NCBI GenBank assembly: GCA_011503125.2
Contig: WWBZ02000082.1
Coordinates: 1,736,001 to 1,800,000, forward strand
DNA: 64,000 bases
Direction of reading: 5' to 3'
Origin: Botryosphaeria dothidea
Lineage: Eukaryota; Ascomycota; Dothideomycetes; Botryosphaeriales; Botryosphaeriaceae
The notes beneath the pieces were generated by a model. The model was given only the letters and a program-made list of their open reading frames with translations, searched no databases and was not told the DNA's origin. How positions within the stretch are numbered: position 1 is the first letter of the stretch; each line of letters opens with the position of its first letter. A program made the position numbers and the translations under genes. This document shows, in pieces, positions 21,755-34,235 of this stretch.

Positions 21755-23684
21755 GCGGGAGGGCGCTCAGGGCAGGAGGGGGGGGGGGGGGGGGGGAGGG
21801 TGGTTGGTGGGGAGAGTTGACAGGATGGGGGTTTCTAATGGGTAGCTGTCGTTGCCGAGTGGGTCGACGTTTCTTTTCGTTAACAGGGGAGAAAAAGAGA
21901 TGGGAACGCTCGCTGCGCATTCATGGGTCGAGCCCTGTTGGAGGGTTAATATCGTTCATTCTGTCTGGCTTGCCTTCCGGACTCGATGACTTTTTTTTGA
22001 TATCCCTTTCGCGAAAAATTTCTACATTCGTGTCAATACATTTCGTCTTTCTTCTTTCTTCATACACTTGCCAATGACTGATCATGTGTGCGATGAGCCT
22101 CAAGGCTTCCCTAATAATCTCATAGGAAACGAGGACCTTGCATCCTCACACTGGACACTCCGGACAACAGCACTGAAGGAGTTTGTATGCCTTTGTATCG
22201 GATCAACATTTCGCGTACATTTAGAGGGGCGAGTACTTTACGATGCTACTTACACATTCGTATATACAAGACTCTCGTGAAAAGCCAGAACAACAAGAGA
22301 ACAAGAAAAAAAAAGGCACATCAGCCATCACACATACCGACTTTTTTCTCTCCCAACCTCATACTCTCGTATCCATCTCGTAAAACCAAGGCATGTAAAG
22401 ACCACCCCCAGTCTATCCCAGCATGCCCGCTGCGCTAGGAACCATACCGAAAACAGCTGTACATACGGCGTAGGACTTCCCACCCCATACTCCTTCATAC
22501 TGTTGCTTTTCGCCTTACACTTCCAACCTTCGCCGGTGCCCCTCTTCCTTATGTCCCGCCAGTGAGAAAAGAAAACCGGAGGGAAGCGTATCGCCGAAGA
22601 AGACGAGCATTGGTCCGAGCTGTCATTCAAGCAAAAGCACGAGACGACAGCGGAGGGAACTGATACCGTGACTTTCAAAACACAACGAAATGAGGGGAGA
22701 CAGCGAGCGAACCTCGGATCGGCTAGAAAAAGAGAAACCATCGAGGCGAGGACATATCTCTCGCTATGGCAGTAACCAAACGGTCAAGCATACACAGACC
22801 CAGCGGTAGCTGTCAGTGTGCGCTTTATGAGATTCGTCAAGTAGATGTGGGGTTTTTGCTGGGGGTATGATTGAGGTATCGCGCGCCAGGAAAATGCTTG
22901 AAAGACCTTCTCGTCGGGAAAACAGGTGGACGCAGCCAAAGGGCGAAGAAGGGAAGCGGTCAGAGAGATCTCAAACGCGCCCTTCGTACAGGGAAGGCGT
23001 CCACATAGGCCAGAATTTGTGATGCAAAAAAAGAAAAACTGGGGGAACGGCGTGAGCCGTGGCGAAGGAAAAGAGAGGAAAAAACTAATCGTCTGCCTGC
23101 TGTAGGTACTGATGGTGGTAGGTTACGTGAAAAATGGCCTCCTTCCTATCCTATCGTAGACATCATCAACTAAAAGGGTGGTGCAGTAGAGTCCGCTATC
23201 TAGAAACAAGCAAAAAAAAAAATGGCAACAAATGACAGCACAAGTAAAAAAAAAGCACACGCGACAAAACACCCAATAAATGCTACTTTCCATCACCATC
23301 AATCCTATACTCGACCTCTCACATCGCTTCTTCACCATCGTCCACCGGAACAAAAGCTCAAACAAAAAATCCCCTGGGCACCTCCGTCCGTCTGTTTGGG
23401 GGAATCTCTATGCAAGTAGTGTGAAGAATAACAAGACAAGATTCGTAGACAGGAAGAGAAAGCCAAATGCTAAGAATGATGAGAAGCCCTCGCCCAACAA
23501 TGACAAAAATGATTTTGAATCCCCAAAAAAGCACCATGCCACCCTTTTTTCCCAGACATTCTTCGCGACGAAGAAAAGCAAAAAAAGGATGCAAAAATTG
23601 GCGCCTCGCAGTGACCTACGAAGATTCAACCGCGTTGCGATGCAAGACAAAAGACATAAATCCTGGGGACGAGGGCGGGGAGAG
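21755..23684. other. Convergent intergenic region, 1.9 kb
   Basis: It lies between the 3' ends of the DUF3455 gene and the RasGAP gene. No supported gene. Several A-rich runs near 22305 and 23212-23255 are compatible with 3' UTRs. Confidence 0.5.
21778..21796 (+). repeat. Homopolymer tract G19
   Basis: Nineteen consecutive G, starting 24 bp after the DUF3455 stop codon. Its exact length is likely to be unreliable in any assembly. Confidence 0.8.
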
Positions 23685-26600
23685 TCATTCATCGTCTGCT
23701 CGTATGTCTCCGCCGACCTCCCCGTCCCTCTCCCTACCTCTTTGCGTACCGCCTCTTTCCCTCCCTCTCTCCTTTCCTCTCTCACGCTCAAGCTTGTCCC
23801 TCTCTTTTTCAGCTTGTCTTTCCATTTTGCGGCGCTCCCGTTTCTCTTCTCTCTCGCGCTCCTTCTCAGATCGGTCTTTGCCGTCCTTGTTCCTCTTCTT
23901 GAAGACGAGGCTGCGGAGGCCCCTGCTCTCTCTCTCACTCCTGCTCAAGCCCTCCAGCACATCGCCGTAATTCCTATCACCTCTGGGATTCACTTGAGGC
24001 AGAGCTGTTGTTGTCTCACTGTCAGAGCCATCATCGTCGAATGCTCCACCTGGAGAGTGCTGAGAAGGTATCACAGGGCCTGGGTGGTAAGTCGAGATGG
24101 CGGTGGGCATGGAGTGGCCAGGGTCGCTATACACGCTGCTCTCGAGGCTCTGTATACCGGCAGCATGCTGAAGAGTGGAGTATGATGCCTGCTGAGAAGG
24201 TCCACGTGAGATGGCAGTGTATGAAGAATGTGGACTGGCAGTGTAGACACTGTTAGGGGTAGCAAAATTGGCACCTGCCATGCCACCGGGTCCATTGGCG
24301 GGCTGCGGCCGAGGCCAGTCGGAGTGTGTTTGTTGCCCGGCAGGTGCTTGATAACCGCCGTGACTAACGCTGTGGTGGAGAAGCATCTGCTCGGTCACCC
24401 CCATGCGTTCATCAAACCCATGGGAAGAGCCGGGTGGCGTCTGGGCTCCAGGGCTGTCAATATCGCCGCCGACACTGCTTTCACCGTCGTCTTCGTCATC
24501 TTCTTCGTCACTGGTCTCTTCAATGCTTCCCTTGACACTGCCGGCCTGGCTGGTACCGGCACCATCATTGCTAGGCGCGTATCGGCTTGACGAGCGGGGC
24601 GTGTTGTTGGAGGAGGCTGAGCGTGCAGGGGAGGATGCGGCGGCACGGTGTTGCGTTACCCTTTGCGAGACACTGCGATTACTGCCTAACGTGCCCGCAG
24701 TCGTTGACGTGGTCGGCGTGTCTGAGACGCGCTGTGCATCGCGCTCCCGCCCAGCAAACTCCCACGGGTCACGCTGCCATGTCACATTACCAGACGTCCC
24801 CTGAATTGGCAAGGTGGGGGACATGGGTGACATCGGCCCGCCTTGAATCGGCAAGGTCCCGATCGTCGAGGTTGGCGACATGGGGGCTGAAGGAATGGCA
24901 GACGACGGCACCGAAGCGCCCGATCCGGTGCTTGTCTCCGTGTCTCTGTGCTTACGCCTCAGGCTGCCCATTTCGAAACCAGGTGGTGGCGTTCCAGCGG
25001 GTACTGGTGGCGGGTAATCGGAGGCCGGAGATAAGGAATTGTGCTCCAACTGTTCCACGAGCTCTTCCCACTTCACGCTGAGAGTGCTGCTCGGTCTTTC
25101 AGCACGTTCGGCCCGCTCCAAACAGTCACGTGTCCGTGCGTTGAGGGCGACACAAATGTTGTGGAACTTTGCCAGATCACCCTCCTCTTGCGCTAGGTTC
25201 TCAGCAAGCTCTCCCGTGTTGTCAAGCCACAGTTGCACCAGTTCGGCAAAGTTCCGAGCGTGGTCAATGAGGTACGGCAGGCTTGGGAAACCTTCCCTGC
25301 TCGTGGGTGGCAACCGCTGCAAGATAGCGAGTGGCGTACTATACGAGGGAGGGATCGGCGAGACAGTAGACGCGGTCGGAGAAATCGAGCAGACGTTGTC
25401 GATGAAGTTTTTGAATTCCTGGCGGTGGCCGTTGAGGAACGAGTTCATTGGCTCCATCCATTGCTCTTTGGCGCCGAAAGTAGACATGTTCGCAAGACCT
25501 TGGAGGGACTTGGCGATAAGGGTCAGTGTGCGACGTGCGCGCATCTTGGGATGATCTGTACGCTGTTAGTCGCAATTTCGAGAAGCAGGCGTCTTCAGTT
25601 GAACGTACCTTTGAGCAGGCCGAAGAGCTTCGGATTGAGAACGGCAGGGCAGAAGAACCGCAAGAACAAAAACCCACTGACAGAGCTGTACGTGACAGTC
25701 CTGAGAAAATCTCCGTAACGATCTTCTGCACATGCTCTGATGTGTCTGAAGATGATTCGAAGCTCGGCAGGACACCTGTGGACACTGTTCGCAATGGCAT
25801 CCCACATCTCTTCAGTCAGTGAAATGAGCCGCTTCCAGTTGCGTTCCACCTCATGACTGCTTCCGATACGATTAGGATCAACCTCGCACTCTGGATCACG
25901 ATCTGCAATCTCCTGTAGTTTTTCTCCAAGGGTCTCCTCCAGATACTCTTTTCCAAGACGTTTCATGTGGAAGTCGAGAGCCTTGGTCAGCAAGGTGTTG
26001 CCACGGAACAATAAGTTTGCCTCGAGCTTAGCGTTGTTACCCAAGTCGCGGACAACCAGCTCGCGATCGCCGGCATTGGAGTAAGTCAGGTCGCCAGCAT
26101 CGCCTGAACCAAGGCGACGGCTGAAGCGAAGCCGACTGACCGAGGTCTCTTTGGCTGTGCCGTCGATCTCTTCCTCGACTAATGCCATGATCCATTCGCC
26201 AGCTTGACCGGATACTTGGAAGATATTGAGGAGACATTCGCTTAACCTCTTCAGTTCCTGAGGAATCATCGTTGCGATTTGGAGGGTCAAGCCATTGGAG
26301 AAGCGGTGTAGCAATTCTGACATCGGTTGGTAATCCCGTGCCATCAGAATCACACCTTCCTCTGCCTTCACACGAACCAGCAACTCGCCCACCGAGTTGC
26401 CGTACATGTTTATCATAGGCCACCACTTCTCCACTTCCTGACCAGACTCCATATCGTCGAGATAGACGTCCACCTTTCCACAAGTCTGATCGAAAGATAT
26501 GCCGGTGTATCCGCCGGAACCGTCACCGCCTGCAAACACCTCCTTTGAGGGATCCTTGGATAATGCTTGAGCCCTCGCTCCATTGCTTGGCGGGGTGGAG

Positions 26601-28543
26601 GGCCTCTTCTTCAGGAGCAAACTTGCTGTTGACAGTGCTGCCGGTAGATCCTGGAAGTCGAACTCTTCCCGCCAAAACGGATCGGAAGCATCCTTGATCA
26701 TGGTCCGAGCACGGGTTTCGCCATCCAGCAGCACTTCGACATAGTAGCCTCCTTGAAGGTCTTTGGAACCCGAGGACGGACGTGGTCCATGATGGATCGC
26801 CCGACCTTCAGTGAACTTGGGACTCAATGGAGGGCTGAGACGAGCTTCGATGATGCGAACATTGAGAGAGCGTTCCATACGGAACATGTCGAGAGAGTTC
26901 TGCGCTTGGGCCATTTGCGACGACTGTGAGCCCGGCGACTGTAAATCTTCTGGAAGACTGATCGAAGGCTGTTTCGGGCCGTATAACTGGGGTATCGTAA
27001 ACGCGCGGAGAAGCACAATCCAAACCTCGTACTGCACTCGCGAATCCAAGGACAGGAAAATTGGTCGAAGAAGGGATAACGACGTCGAGGTAGAGGTGTA
27101 CTGTGGGTAAATAGCGATGCAGAAATCGCTGTCGAGGACGGTGGGGTCCAGCCGCTGGACTGCGCACCGCGAGAGTTGTGAGAGCTGCACGACTGAGACA
27201 AGGGTAACGTCTGTGTCGGAATAGAGCTTCAGCTCGCCGTTCTCACGCAAAGTGCACGAGACACGGCGCCACCTCCGGGCGCCGAAGCTCTGCATGCGGG
27301 CCCCGGCGGCTGGTCGTGTTGACGCAGTGGCCGCAGATTGACCGGCTTTAACATTACCAGAATTGCTGTAGGATACATTGGTATCCCAATAGATCATTTT
27401 TCCAACTTTGATGATGGGAGCTTCCTTCAAGAGGGAAATCTCAGAATGCCTTCTGCTGTCGAGCGGTGGCCGGCCGCTTGCGCTTGAAAGCGGCTGCTGC
27501 GGCTTCGCCATCTTGTTTTGTATTCCCTTGGGCCGAATTGGTTGCCAGCACATAAGAGCTGCAAACCACGAATCATACTCCTCCTGTGTGGGTGGGCGGA
27601 GGTGAACCTCCAGGTTTGAATTGTGTAGGTTAACATCAATATAAGCGGTATAGGATTCAGCGTCGTACGCAGTCTTGACCCGGCAACCACGCAAATCCGG
27701 AATCAATGTCCGGTGGTAAGAATTGTCGTTCTTTGGTTCATAAACCAGACTGCCGGTCTCCTCATTGATATAACAGTAAGACAGCGCCCAGGGGCTTGCC
27801 TCTCCCCTCCTGAAAGCCAACATGCCTTTCATCCGCCCGCATGTCGAGCGCATAAGCCTCAATATCTTCTTCGCATCAGACGCAGGGACGGGCGAAACCC
27901 AAGAATCCGGCTGTGACGAGGGGTGCGAATGAGGAAGCGGAGACGTCGGCCGTGGCGGTTGCTTTGTCAGGCGAGCCCGCGAACCAGAGTTGTTCCGCGA
28001 GGACGAAACGGGAGGTGGTGATATTGTTGATGGGTGGCCGATGGATGTGACGGTGTCGTCGAGGCCTTGAAAGGGGACAGGTCCGGTCGAGTGGACGGAG
28101 CCGATGCGATGGCGACTGTTTTTGAAGAGCGAGGCAGGGGACCGGTCTCTGGATGTCCGTTCCTCCATCGTCCGGGTGCGAGGACGGGTCTGCGACTCTC
28201 GTGAGTTCCTCATGGCGTATTCCCCATCATTCGACGTCGTGTTCATGCGGTTAACGAGGCCGCGGTGGAGGTTCTTGGAGCCGTCGCGCGAGAGCGTCTT
28301 GGGCGAGGTCGCGGGCGAGGCAGCAGAGCTGTATTCGGTGGGTAGTTGATCGTCTGAGGCATGCGACGAGGACTGGGCGATGTCTGGGTTGGACTCCGGG
28401 GTGACGGGGCGGATGGTCGAGGTAGATTGCGAGAAGGATGCGCTGGGCAACGGAGCTGGCTGGGAATCATCCTGGGCGTAGGGCGCGTCTTCCGGTACAG
28501 CAGTCGCCGTTTTCTTGCGGCGCGAGGGCCGGGCGGTGTCCAT
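23685..28543 (-). CDS. Ras GTPase-activating protein with PH, C2 and RasGAP domains (BUD2/CLA2-like)
   Basis: Two exons (28543-25609 and 25555-23685; 53-nt intron) give 1601 residues. Residues 1-225 are disordered and Ser/Pro-rich. A PH-like domain spans about 233-335 (G-M-L-A-F-R-R to W-F-A-A-L-M-C-W) and a second PH-like region about 400-530. A C2-like part (L-N-V-R-I-I-E-A-R-L and Y-Y-V-E-V-L-L-D-G-E) lies at about 560-700. The RasGAP domain follows: L-F-R-G-N-T-L-L-T-K carries the likely arginine finger, and F-L-F-L-R-F-F-C-P-A-V-L-N-P lies at about 950-970, just before the intron. A long low-complexity region and an extremely charged E/R/K tail follow. Yeast Bud2 activates Rsr1/Bud1 GTPase in polarity; a similar polarity role here is inferred. 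Confidence 0.88.
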
Positions 28544-31169
28544 GATGCCGGACTAGTCGGTGGCCGTGCGGTGAGGTGTTGGTGGAGGTATCCCGGACTC
28601 AAGCAAACGGCGCGAGTCCGCAATGGCCACTCGCTCCGCTGGCGGACTGCAGACGGCTGCCGCTGGCGCCCGCCGCGTGTAACTTGTGGTTGTGTATGCG
28701 TGACTGGCGAGAGAGCTCGGCTGTGCGAGGCCCGAGCGAGACGCAGACCTGCGCGGCGATAACGCAATGAGCACGACCCGTTGTGATGGCGAGCGCCCGC
28801 ATTGGTTTCCCGACGGCGAGGGTTCGCTGGTGTGGAGGACGATCAGCCTGGCGCCGCTGGTCAGGGAGGCATGCGGCCGTCGGTCGGGCTGGGCTGGGGG
28901 GGGGGGGTCGGGGCCGGGGCGTCGCAGCGCAGGAGCAGCAGCTTCGCGGGAGCAAGCAGGAGGCGAGCGAGCTGCGGAGCTCGGGGGGTGCGTGGTGGCG
29001 GGTGGAGGAGCGTCTCGTCTGCGGGCGGCGCTGGGCCGGAGGAAGGGAGGCGCGGCTCTGTGCGCAGGGCGAGAGGCGTGGATGGGCGGTAGTGGACGTG
29101 AGAGCGGTGTTTGTCAGGGCGGGCCTGTTGTTCGTGGTTCTACGCTCGCTCGATGAATAGGGCCGGGCGGGCTCGTGCTGGCAGCAGGGAAGCACTGAGA
29201 AGAGACTGCCCGCAGCGGTTAGAGCGCCTCGGGGCGGGAAGAGAGAGGCCACAGTGCGCTTGGGCTGCTGCTGGGCGGCCGGTGCCTGTCCATCAGCGTG
29301 TGCCCCCGAGCAGGCGACCGACCCGGTGCATGCAGCGATCTACTGCGAAGTTCCAGCAGCCCGCCAACTCCCCTTGCACGGCCAAGGCTTCGATCTGACG
29401 CTTCCACGCATGCATCCACGCCCAGCGCCGCTCAAATGCCCAACGGCGCCGCTCACCGCATGCAGCGCCCGCGCACTGAGCACCACCACCGCCAGCGAGG
29501 CCGCCCCCGACGCAGCAGCGTTAGTTAATTGCCAGAGCAGCGCGCCCCGTCCGCTGCCCATCCCGCCCAATCACCAGCCCGTGGCCGCCGCCGACGCAAG
29601 GGAGCGCTGCTCCACCTGTGCTGCTCCCGCCCCTGGGAATCGCTTGGAACAGCGCAGCGAGCCTGGAGCACTCGAGCCACCCCGTCGGAGCGGCCTGCGC
29701 CCTTTCTCATTACCGTGGCGCTGGGAACGGACAGCTGGCTGCCCGTTTGAACGCCTGCTGCTCTCATCATTGCACAAGGACCACGAGCCACCTTATTAAT
29801 TCTCCTATGTATCTACTTAACTCTCCGAAGCAATACGTGGCGCTACAGCCTCTCTGCGGCAATGTTTCGTCCTGACCTGCCGCTGTTTCGCACCCCGTAA
29901 TGCACGAAACAAGCTGCGTGCAGCTCCTTCCGCAGGGGACCAATGTCTTGTTGCTGATGAGGTAGGTACCCGCTAATGAAGGTGGGTTCCTGAAGTTTTG
30001 CTGTCTTGCATTATTGCTTTTTTCTTTTTTTTTTAACCGGGCGAACGGGCCGTAGGTACGTTGTGCTGCAAGCTGCACCTAATAATGCCGGTATCCATGG
30101 CCGCCCTGCGATGGGGCCAAAAAGACCGTCAGGCACCCTTTGTCTAGTATGAATGCATTAGTCGGGCGCTCAATGGGGTGCCGTCTACATCTACTCACCT
30201 AGATTGAATGCTTCGCGCATGTATAGAGCTCGTTCCATTCACAATCGACTGGTCTCGCCCGCTTGCAACCCATGCGGTGAGAACGCCGGTCATCTTCTAG
30301 CAACATTGATCAGACAATGGTTTTCTTGGTTCCAAGAGTCCTTCGGCCTTATGAGCGGTCAGGCTGAAGATGAAGAGAGAATTGTCCCGTATCCTTGTTC
30401 AAGTGCGAAAAGTTAACCCATCAGGCCGCTGACAACGAATCAGCATACAGTCATATGACAGCCAGTGAATCAGTTTTTTTTTCTCACGGACGGGTCCCCA
30501 CATAACTCAGTTCACTACGCATGCTGGCCATTAACAAGTCTCATAAACAACGCAATTGTATGCCATTTCGGCGTATCTCAGTAACTAAATATCTCCATCA
30601 TGACGTGTGTATTGACCGTCATCCGTCGCAATCAGTATAAACGTCCCAAATGGGGGGAAGTCCGCCGGCTGGAACATTCCATGGCAGAAAAGAAAAACGG
30701 CGTACGAAATGAAAGAAAACGAGCTCCCACCCGAGAACGAGAATCCAGAATGGAGAAGAAAGCAACTATCACCGCGAAGGGGAATCTGCCTGCTGATGAA
30801 AGACAACCACGCCAACATGCGCCTGGGTGAAAATCTTCTGCCTGGTAAAAGGAGAAAAGAAGAAAACCTGAAGGGTCAGGCAGAAGCAAAAAGCAATTCG
30901 TAGAACATAAAAAAAGGGGATACCACGAAGCAAAAGCATACCTAGCCATCTGCACAGGTCAATCCCGGCTGAGCATCCTGAACACCTAGATTACCCGTAC
31001 CCGCACCTGCATGTGTCCCCCGTCATGACGGATGCCAAGCCTGAACACATCATCCTCTCGTGGCCAATATCATCCCGCATGTAGTCAGCAAAACCGACCA
31101 AAGAGCCAATCAATATAACAGTCAGCGCCTTGCTACCACTGCACACAACCATAGCGATCCGCGTGTCCT
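28544..31169. other. Intergenic region, 2.6 kb
   Basis: It contains the promoter of the RasGAP gene (28.5-29.3 kb, very GC-rich, with a G12 run at 28896-28907) and the 3' side of the next minus-strand gene. The overlapping frames on both strands show no motifs, so I see no supported gene. Confidence 0.5.
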
Positions 31170-32369
31170 TCATCTAAAGGGTGGCCGATCTGAACCCTCT
31201 GGCTCCAGGCTCGCAGCGCTCATAGGCTGACTCGGGCTCCTCGCACCACTCAAATCACCACTACCCGTCTTGCGGAGCGCTTGTCGCATGGTCTCGACCA
31301 TCAGCTCTCCACCGCTGAGCGGCGGACTGTAGGCACCTTGAGACAGAGTCGGGCTGGCAGGCGCACCACTCACACGCGCCGCTTTCGCATCCATTCCCTT
31401 CATGCTGGGTGCGCCGCTTGTAGGAGGGCTGGTGCCAACCCCACGAGACGAAGCCGGGCTGCGGACTGGCGACGGAGAGCGGTTTGCGGTTGACGAGAGC
31501 GACATGTGGTGGACAGAATCGCGGCTGGTTTCTGCGTGCTCTGCCTGCACGACATCTGCGAAAGAGATGAAAGAAAGGCGGCGCACGTCTTCCTTGTCGA
31601 AGGATCCATAGTTAGATCCGTCTGCCCCATCGTCTGTTTCCGACTTTGAGGCCACCTCGTCGATCGTTGGCGAAGACACAGCCTCCGCCGATCCGGAACT
31701 CGCGGCGATGCTGGACGCGGCAGGCTGATGTGCGGCATGCATTACGATTTCTACTTCGTCCGGATTGAGGTGATCGTCCGTGATAGCCTGCGCGGAGGCT
31801 TCCAACACCGGCGGGATGTGATCCTCCGTTTGGATATGCGAGGGTATGGCGGGCGAAAGTTCGCCCGAAAGGGTGCTCTCCTGCACATTGCGCTCAAATA
31901 TCTGCGATGAGGCAGGCGAGTGGAGCCGGGGCGATGAGGATCTATATCCCCTGCTAGGGGAGGCGGCAGACGAAGCATAGACGCGCGGACTGCCCTGAGG
32001 CGTGCTGACGAAGGCCTGGCGAGCATCGACGGGCGGCGAATGTCTTGGAGAAATGGGGCGTATGGCAGCTCGCGCAGGCGTCGTCTGCTGTTGCGCAGTC
32101 GCATTCTCAGGCAGGCCGCCTGGAGTGCGCGGCGGCGGCGGCTGATCTCGCTGGGTGGAGGGCTTCTCGGGCTTCTTGTCGGCAGCGTCCTTCTTCCGCC
32201 CCAATCCGAAGAAGCGGCGCTTGCCGGCGGACTTTGGATTGTGGTTGGAGTCGTCGTTGGCGGTGTCGCTGTCGCCGGTGGTGCGGCGCTCTGGCAACAG
32301 GGCGACGGAGGAATTGCGCGGGCTGGGGCCGACGGGCATGGCCTTGGGTGGATCCTGTAGGGCGCTCAT
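31170..32369 (-). CDS. Disordered Ser/Pro-rich protein of unknown function
   Basis: A single-exon frame of 399 residues with strong coding character: a Met start in a clean context and no competing spliced model. It is Ser/Pro/Ala-rich, with a basic patch at about 48-67 (A-G-K-R-R-F-F-G-L-G-R-K-K-D). Two parts look ordered or conserved: an acidic-to-hydrophobic segment near residue 265 (D-V-R-R-L-S-F-I-S-F-A-D-V-V-Q-A) and a helix near 357 (G-G-E-L-M-V-E-T-M-R-Q-A-L-R-K-T). Many S-P sites could be kinase targets. I do not recognise the family. It resembles conserved hypothetical fungal proteins that are mostly disordered with short motifs. Confidence 0.7.
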   Translation of the reverse strand: MSALQDPPKAMPVGPSPRNSSVALLPERRTTGDSDTANDDSNHNPKSAGKRRFFGLGRKKDAADKKPEKPSTQRDQPPPPRTPGGLPENATAQQQTTPARAAIRPISPRHSPPVDARQAFVSTPQGSPRVYASSAASPSRGYRSSSPRLHSPASSQIFERNVQESTLSGELSPAIPSHIQTEDHIPPVLEASAQAITDDHLNPDEVEIVMHAAHQPAASSIAASSGSAEAVSSPTIDEVASKSETDDGADGSNYGSFDKEDVRRLSFISFADVVQAEHAETSRDSVHHMSLSSTANRSPSPVRSPASSRGVGTSPPTSGAPSMKGMDAKAARVSGAPASPTLSQGAYSPPLSGGELMVETMRQALRKTGSGDLSGARSPSQPMSAASLEPEGSDRPPFR

Positions 32370-33822
32370 TGCGGCGCTCGTGTGCTCGACTCAGGGCGTG
32401 TCGTGGTCGGGGGTGATCTTTTTCGGTGCGGTGCGTGGGGATTAGGAGAAGGAAGGGCGCTGGCGAGCGATGCGGCCTTGGGTGCTTGGGGGCGTGAGAG
32501 AGCGAGGCAGCGCGTTTCAGAAATCCGAGTCAAACGGTGGTCACAGGAGGCGTGGTGCTACGCGCATGGCATTGGGGGATTGGCCGGGCGCTGGATCTTG
32601 TAGGCACTGGCGCGCAACAGACCGGCTCTGGCGACGTGGAGTGTTGGTTGGAACAGTGGTGGGCGCTCGTCGAGAGCTGGTTGTGGGCAGCGTCATCAGC
32701 GCACATGACGCCTCTCGCCTTTCTCGATGCGCGGAGTCCCTGCGTGCCTGCGCCGCCAGCGCCAGCCGCCCAACGGGAGCCAAGCGGCCTCATGGCTGCC
32801 GTCCAGCCCCCGCGTGGCAGTGGGGGGATCGCAGCCGGGAACAGTACGTACAAACCTGTTGCTGCGGCCAGCTCATGGCGCCCGAGCATCTTCACTGCCC
32901 TCTTAGTCCGCCGCCGCAAGTGTCACGCAGCCGCAGCGCAGCGCAGCTCGCTTGGCGGGGCGGACCCTTACCGGTAGCCCAACGGTCGGCATCCCCTTCC
33001 ACACTCCGCGTCACGCTCGCGAAGAAACGACAAGGAGACAGCGCGCGGTTCGCACGCTTCCGCCCTCTTCCTCCGACTCGTTCACCGTCTTTATCACGGT
33101 GATTCAGGACCTGCCACCACCTGTCGATCAAGCATCGCCAGTCTCCTATGACGCGGTGGTAATGCTGATCGGCACCTGGAGCGTTTGGGCTTGATGGCCA
33201 GTAACACGAGCAATTCGCCGTCACCGCTCTGCGCCCTGCAACGCGGATGCGCGCTGTATCAGCCTGCTGGATTGATTGACCACCCTACCCGCCCGCTCGG
33301 CTTCAATCTCACAACTCTATCGCCCGCTCCCGCGTGCGCCGAAATTGAAAACGCGTGGCCGGGTCCTGCTAAAATGCCATTCCTCATCAACGGGAAACAC
33401 AAATTCTTGCCTCTTGCCGCAAGTGGGCTCTGGTCATGATTCGGGTGCTGCATCGTGACCTCGACAGCTCCGCTGCGACTACCTCCGTTCGGCTAAGTCT
33501 GGGTCCTGCCTTACGGATGCCGTCATGATCTCCTCCAACTGGATCATTACCACGTATCAATTCTCCAGAGCACCACGGCACCGGCTCTGCCTCAAATGCG
33601 CACATGCTGGCCCCTGGCCCATCTCGGTTTGGCCCGCCTTGCGTGCCCGGGTGCTGCCCAATCTAAACCCTTCTGGAACTGCTGCTTCAGGAGCGTATTG
33701 TTGGAACGTACACAGGTGGGTCTCTGGCATGAAGTCACCGACTGATTCTGCTGCATCGCCGAACATTTGCTGCCCCATGTATCCATCGTAAAGAGTATTG
33801 GGCTTTTGGGAGTGGGGTGCCT
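32370..33822. other. Intergenic region, 1.5 kb
   Basis: Promoter of the preceding minus-strand gene, then sequence without a supported gene. A minus-strand frame at 33557-33910 was considered, but it overlaps the better spliced candidate in another frame. Confidence 0.45.
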
Positions 33823-34235
33823 TCACGGCCCCTTGGCAATTGATAACCTGTGCTCCAGTGCGTTTGCAATATGAACAAACTCCCATGCTCGTCTCCACGA
33901 CTCGCCCCATGAATCGCTTTCGTCAGGGTCCGCGGCTATCCTATCTCTTGCGAAGCAAAAGCCAGAGTGCCGTGAGCTGTCCGTCGTGATCAGGACAGGA
34001 TGAGGCCAAGATTTCTCCGCACGTGGACGATTCATATCTCACTCGGAGCATTTTACGGCTCGCGATGCTGCTCCAATCTGGAGGTCAATTCCGCTGCTGA
34101 GATTACCGAGCTTCGCGTGTCAGTGGGATGCGAGCTCGTTTCTGCGGACACAGAATTGCCGAAAGATAGCCGGTGGTAGAACTCTTGCAGATCGAGATGG
34201 TCGTCGTCGAATTTACTAGCCTCCGACACGAGCAT
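33823..34235 (-). CDS. Candidate small spliced gene, unknown function
   Basis: Two adjacent minus-strand frames join cleanly. Exon 1, 34235-34057, ends GAG-CC before GTAAAA. Exon 2, 33976-33823, begins after GACAG. Together they give 110 residues with a correct phase. The 5' part is acidic (D-D-D-H-L-D-L-Q-E-F-Y-H-R-L) and the 3' part reads W-G-E-S-W-R-R-A-W-E-F-V-H-I-A-N-A-L-E-H-R-L, a plausible amphipathic helix. The composition looks more protein-like than the surrounding frames. No family is recognised, the donor is weak, and an upstream exon could exist, so this is only a candidate. Confidence 0.3.

Noticed and set aside
28767..29799. Several frames of 90-217 codons on both strands upstream of the RasGAP gene
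   Set aside because: Very GC-rich promoter region; frames overlap on both strands and have no splice logic or domain.
33557..33910. A 117-codon minus-strand frame with a Cys-x-x-Cys start
   Set aside because: It overlaps the better joined spliced candidate in another frame and shows no further zinc-finger pattern.
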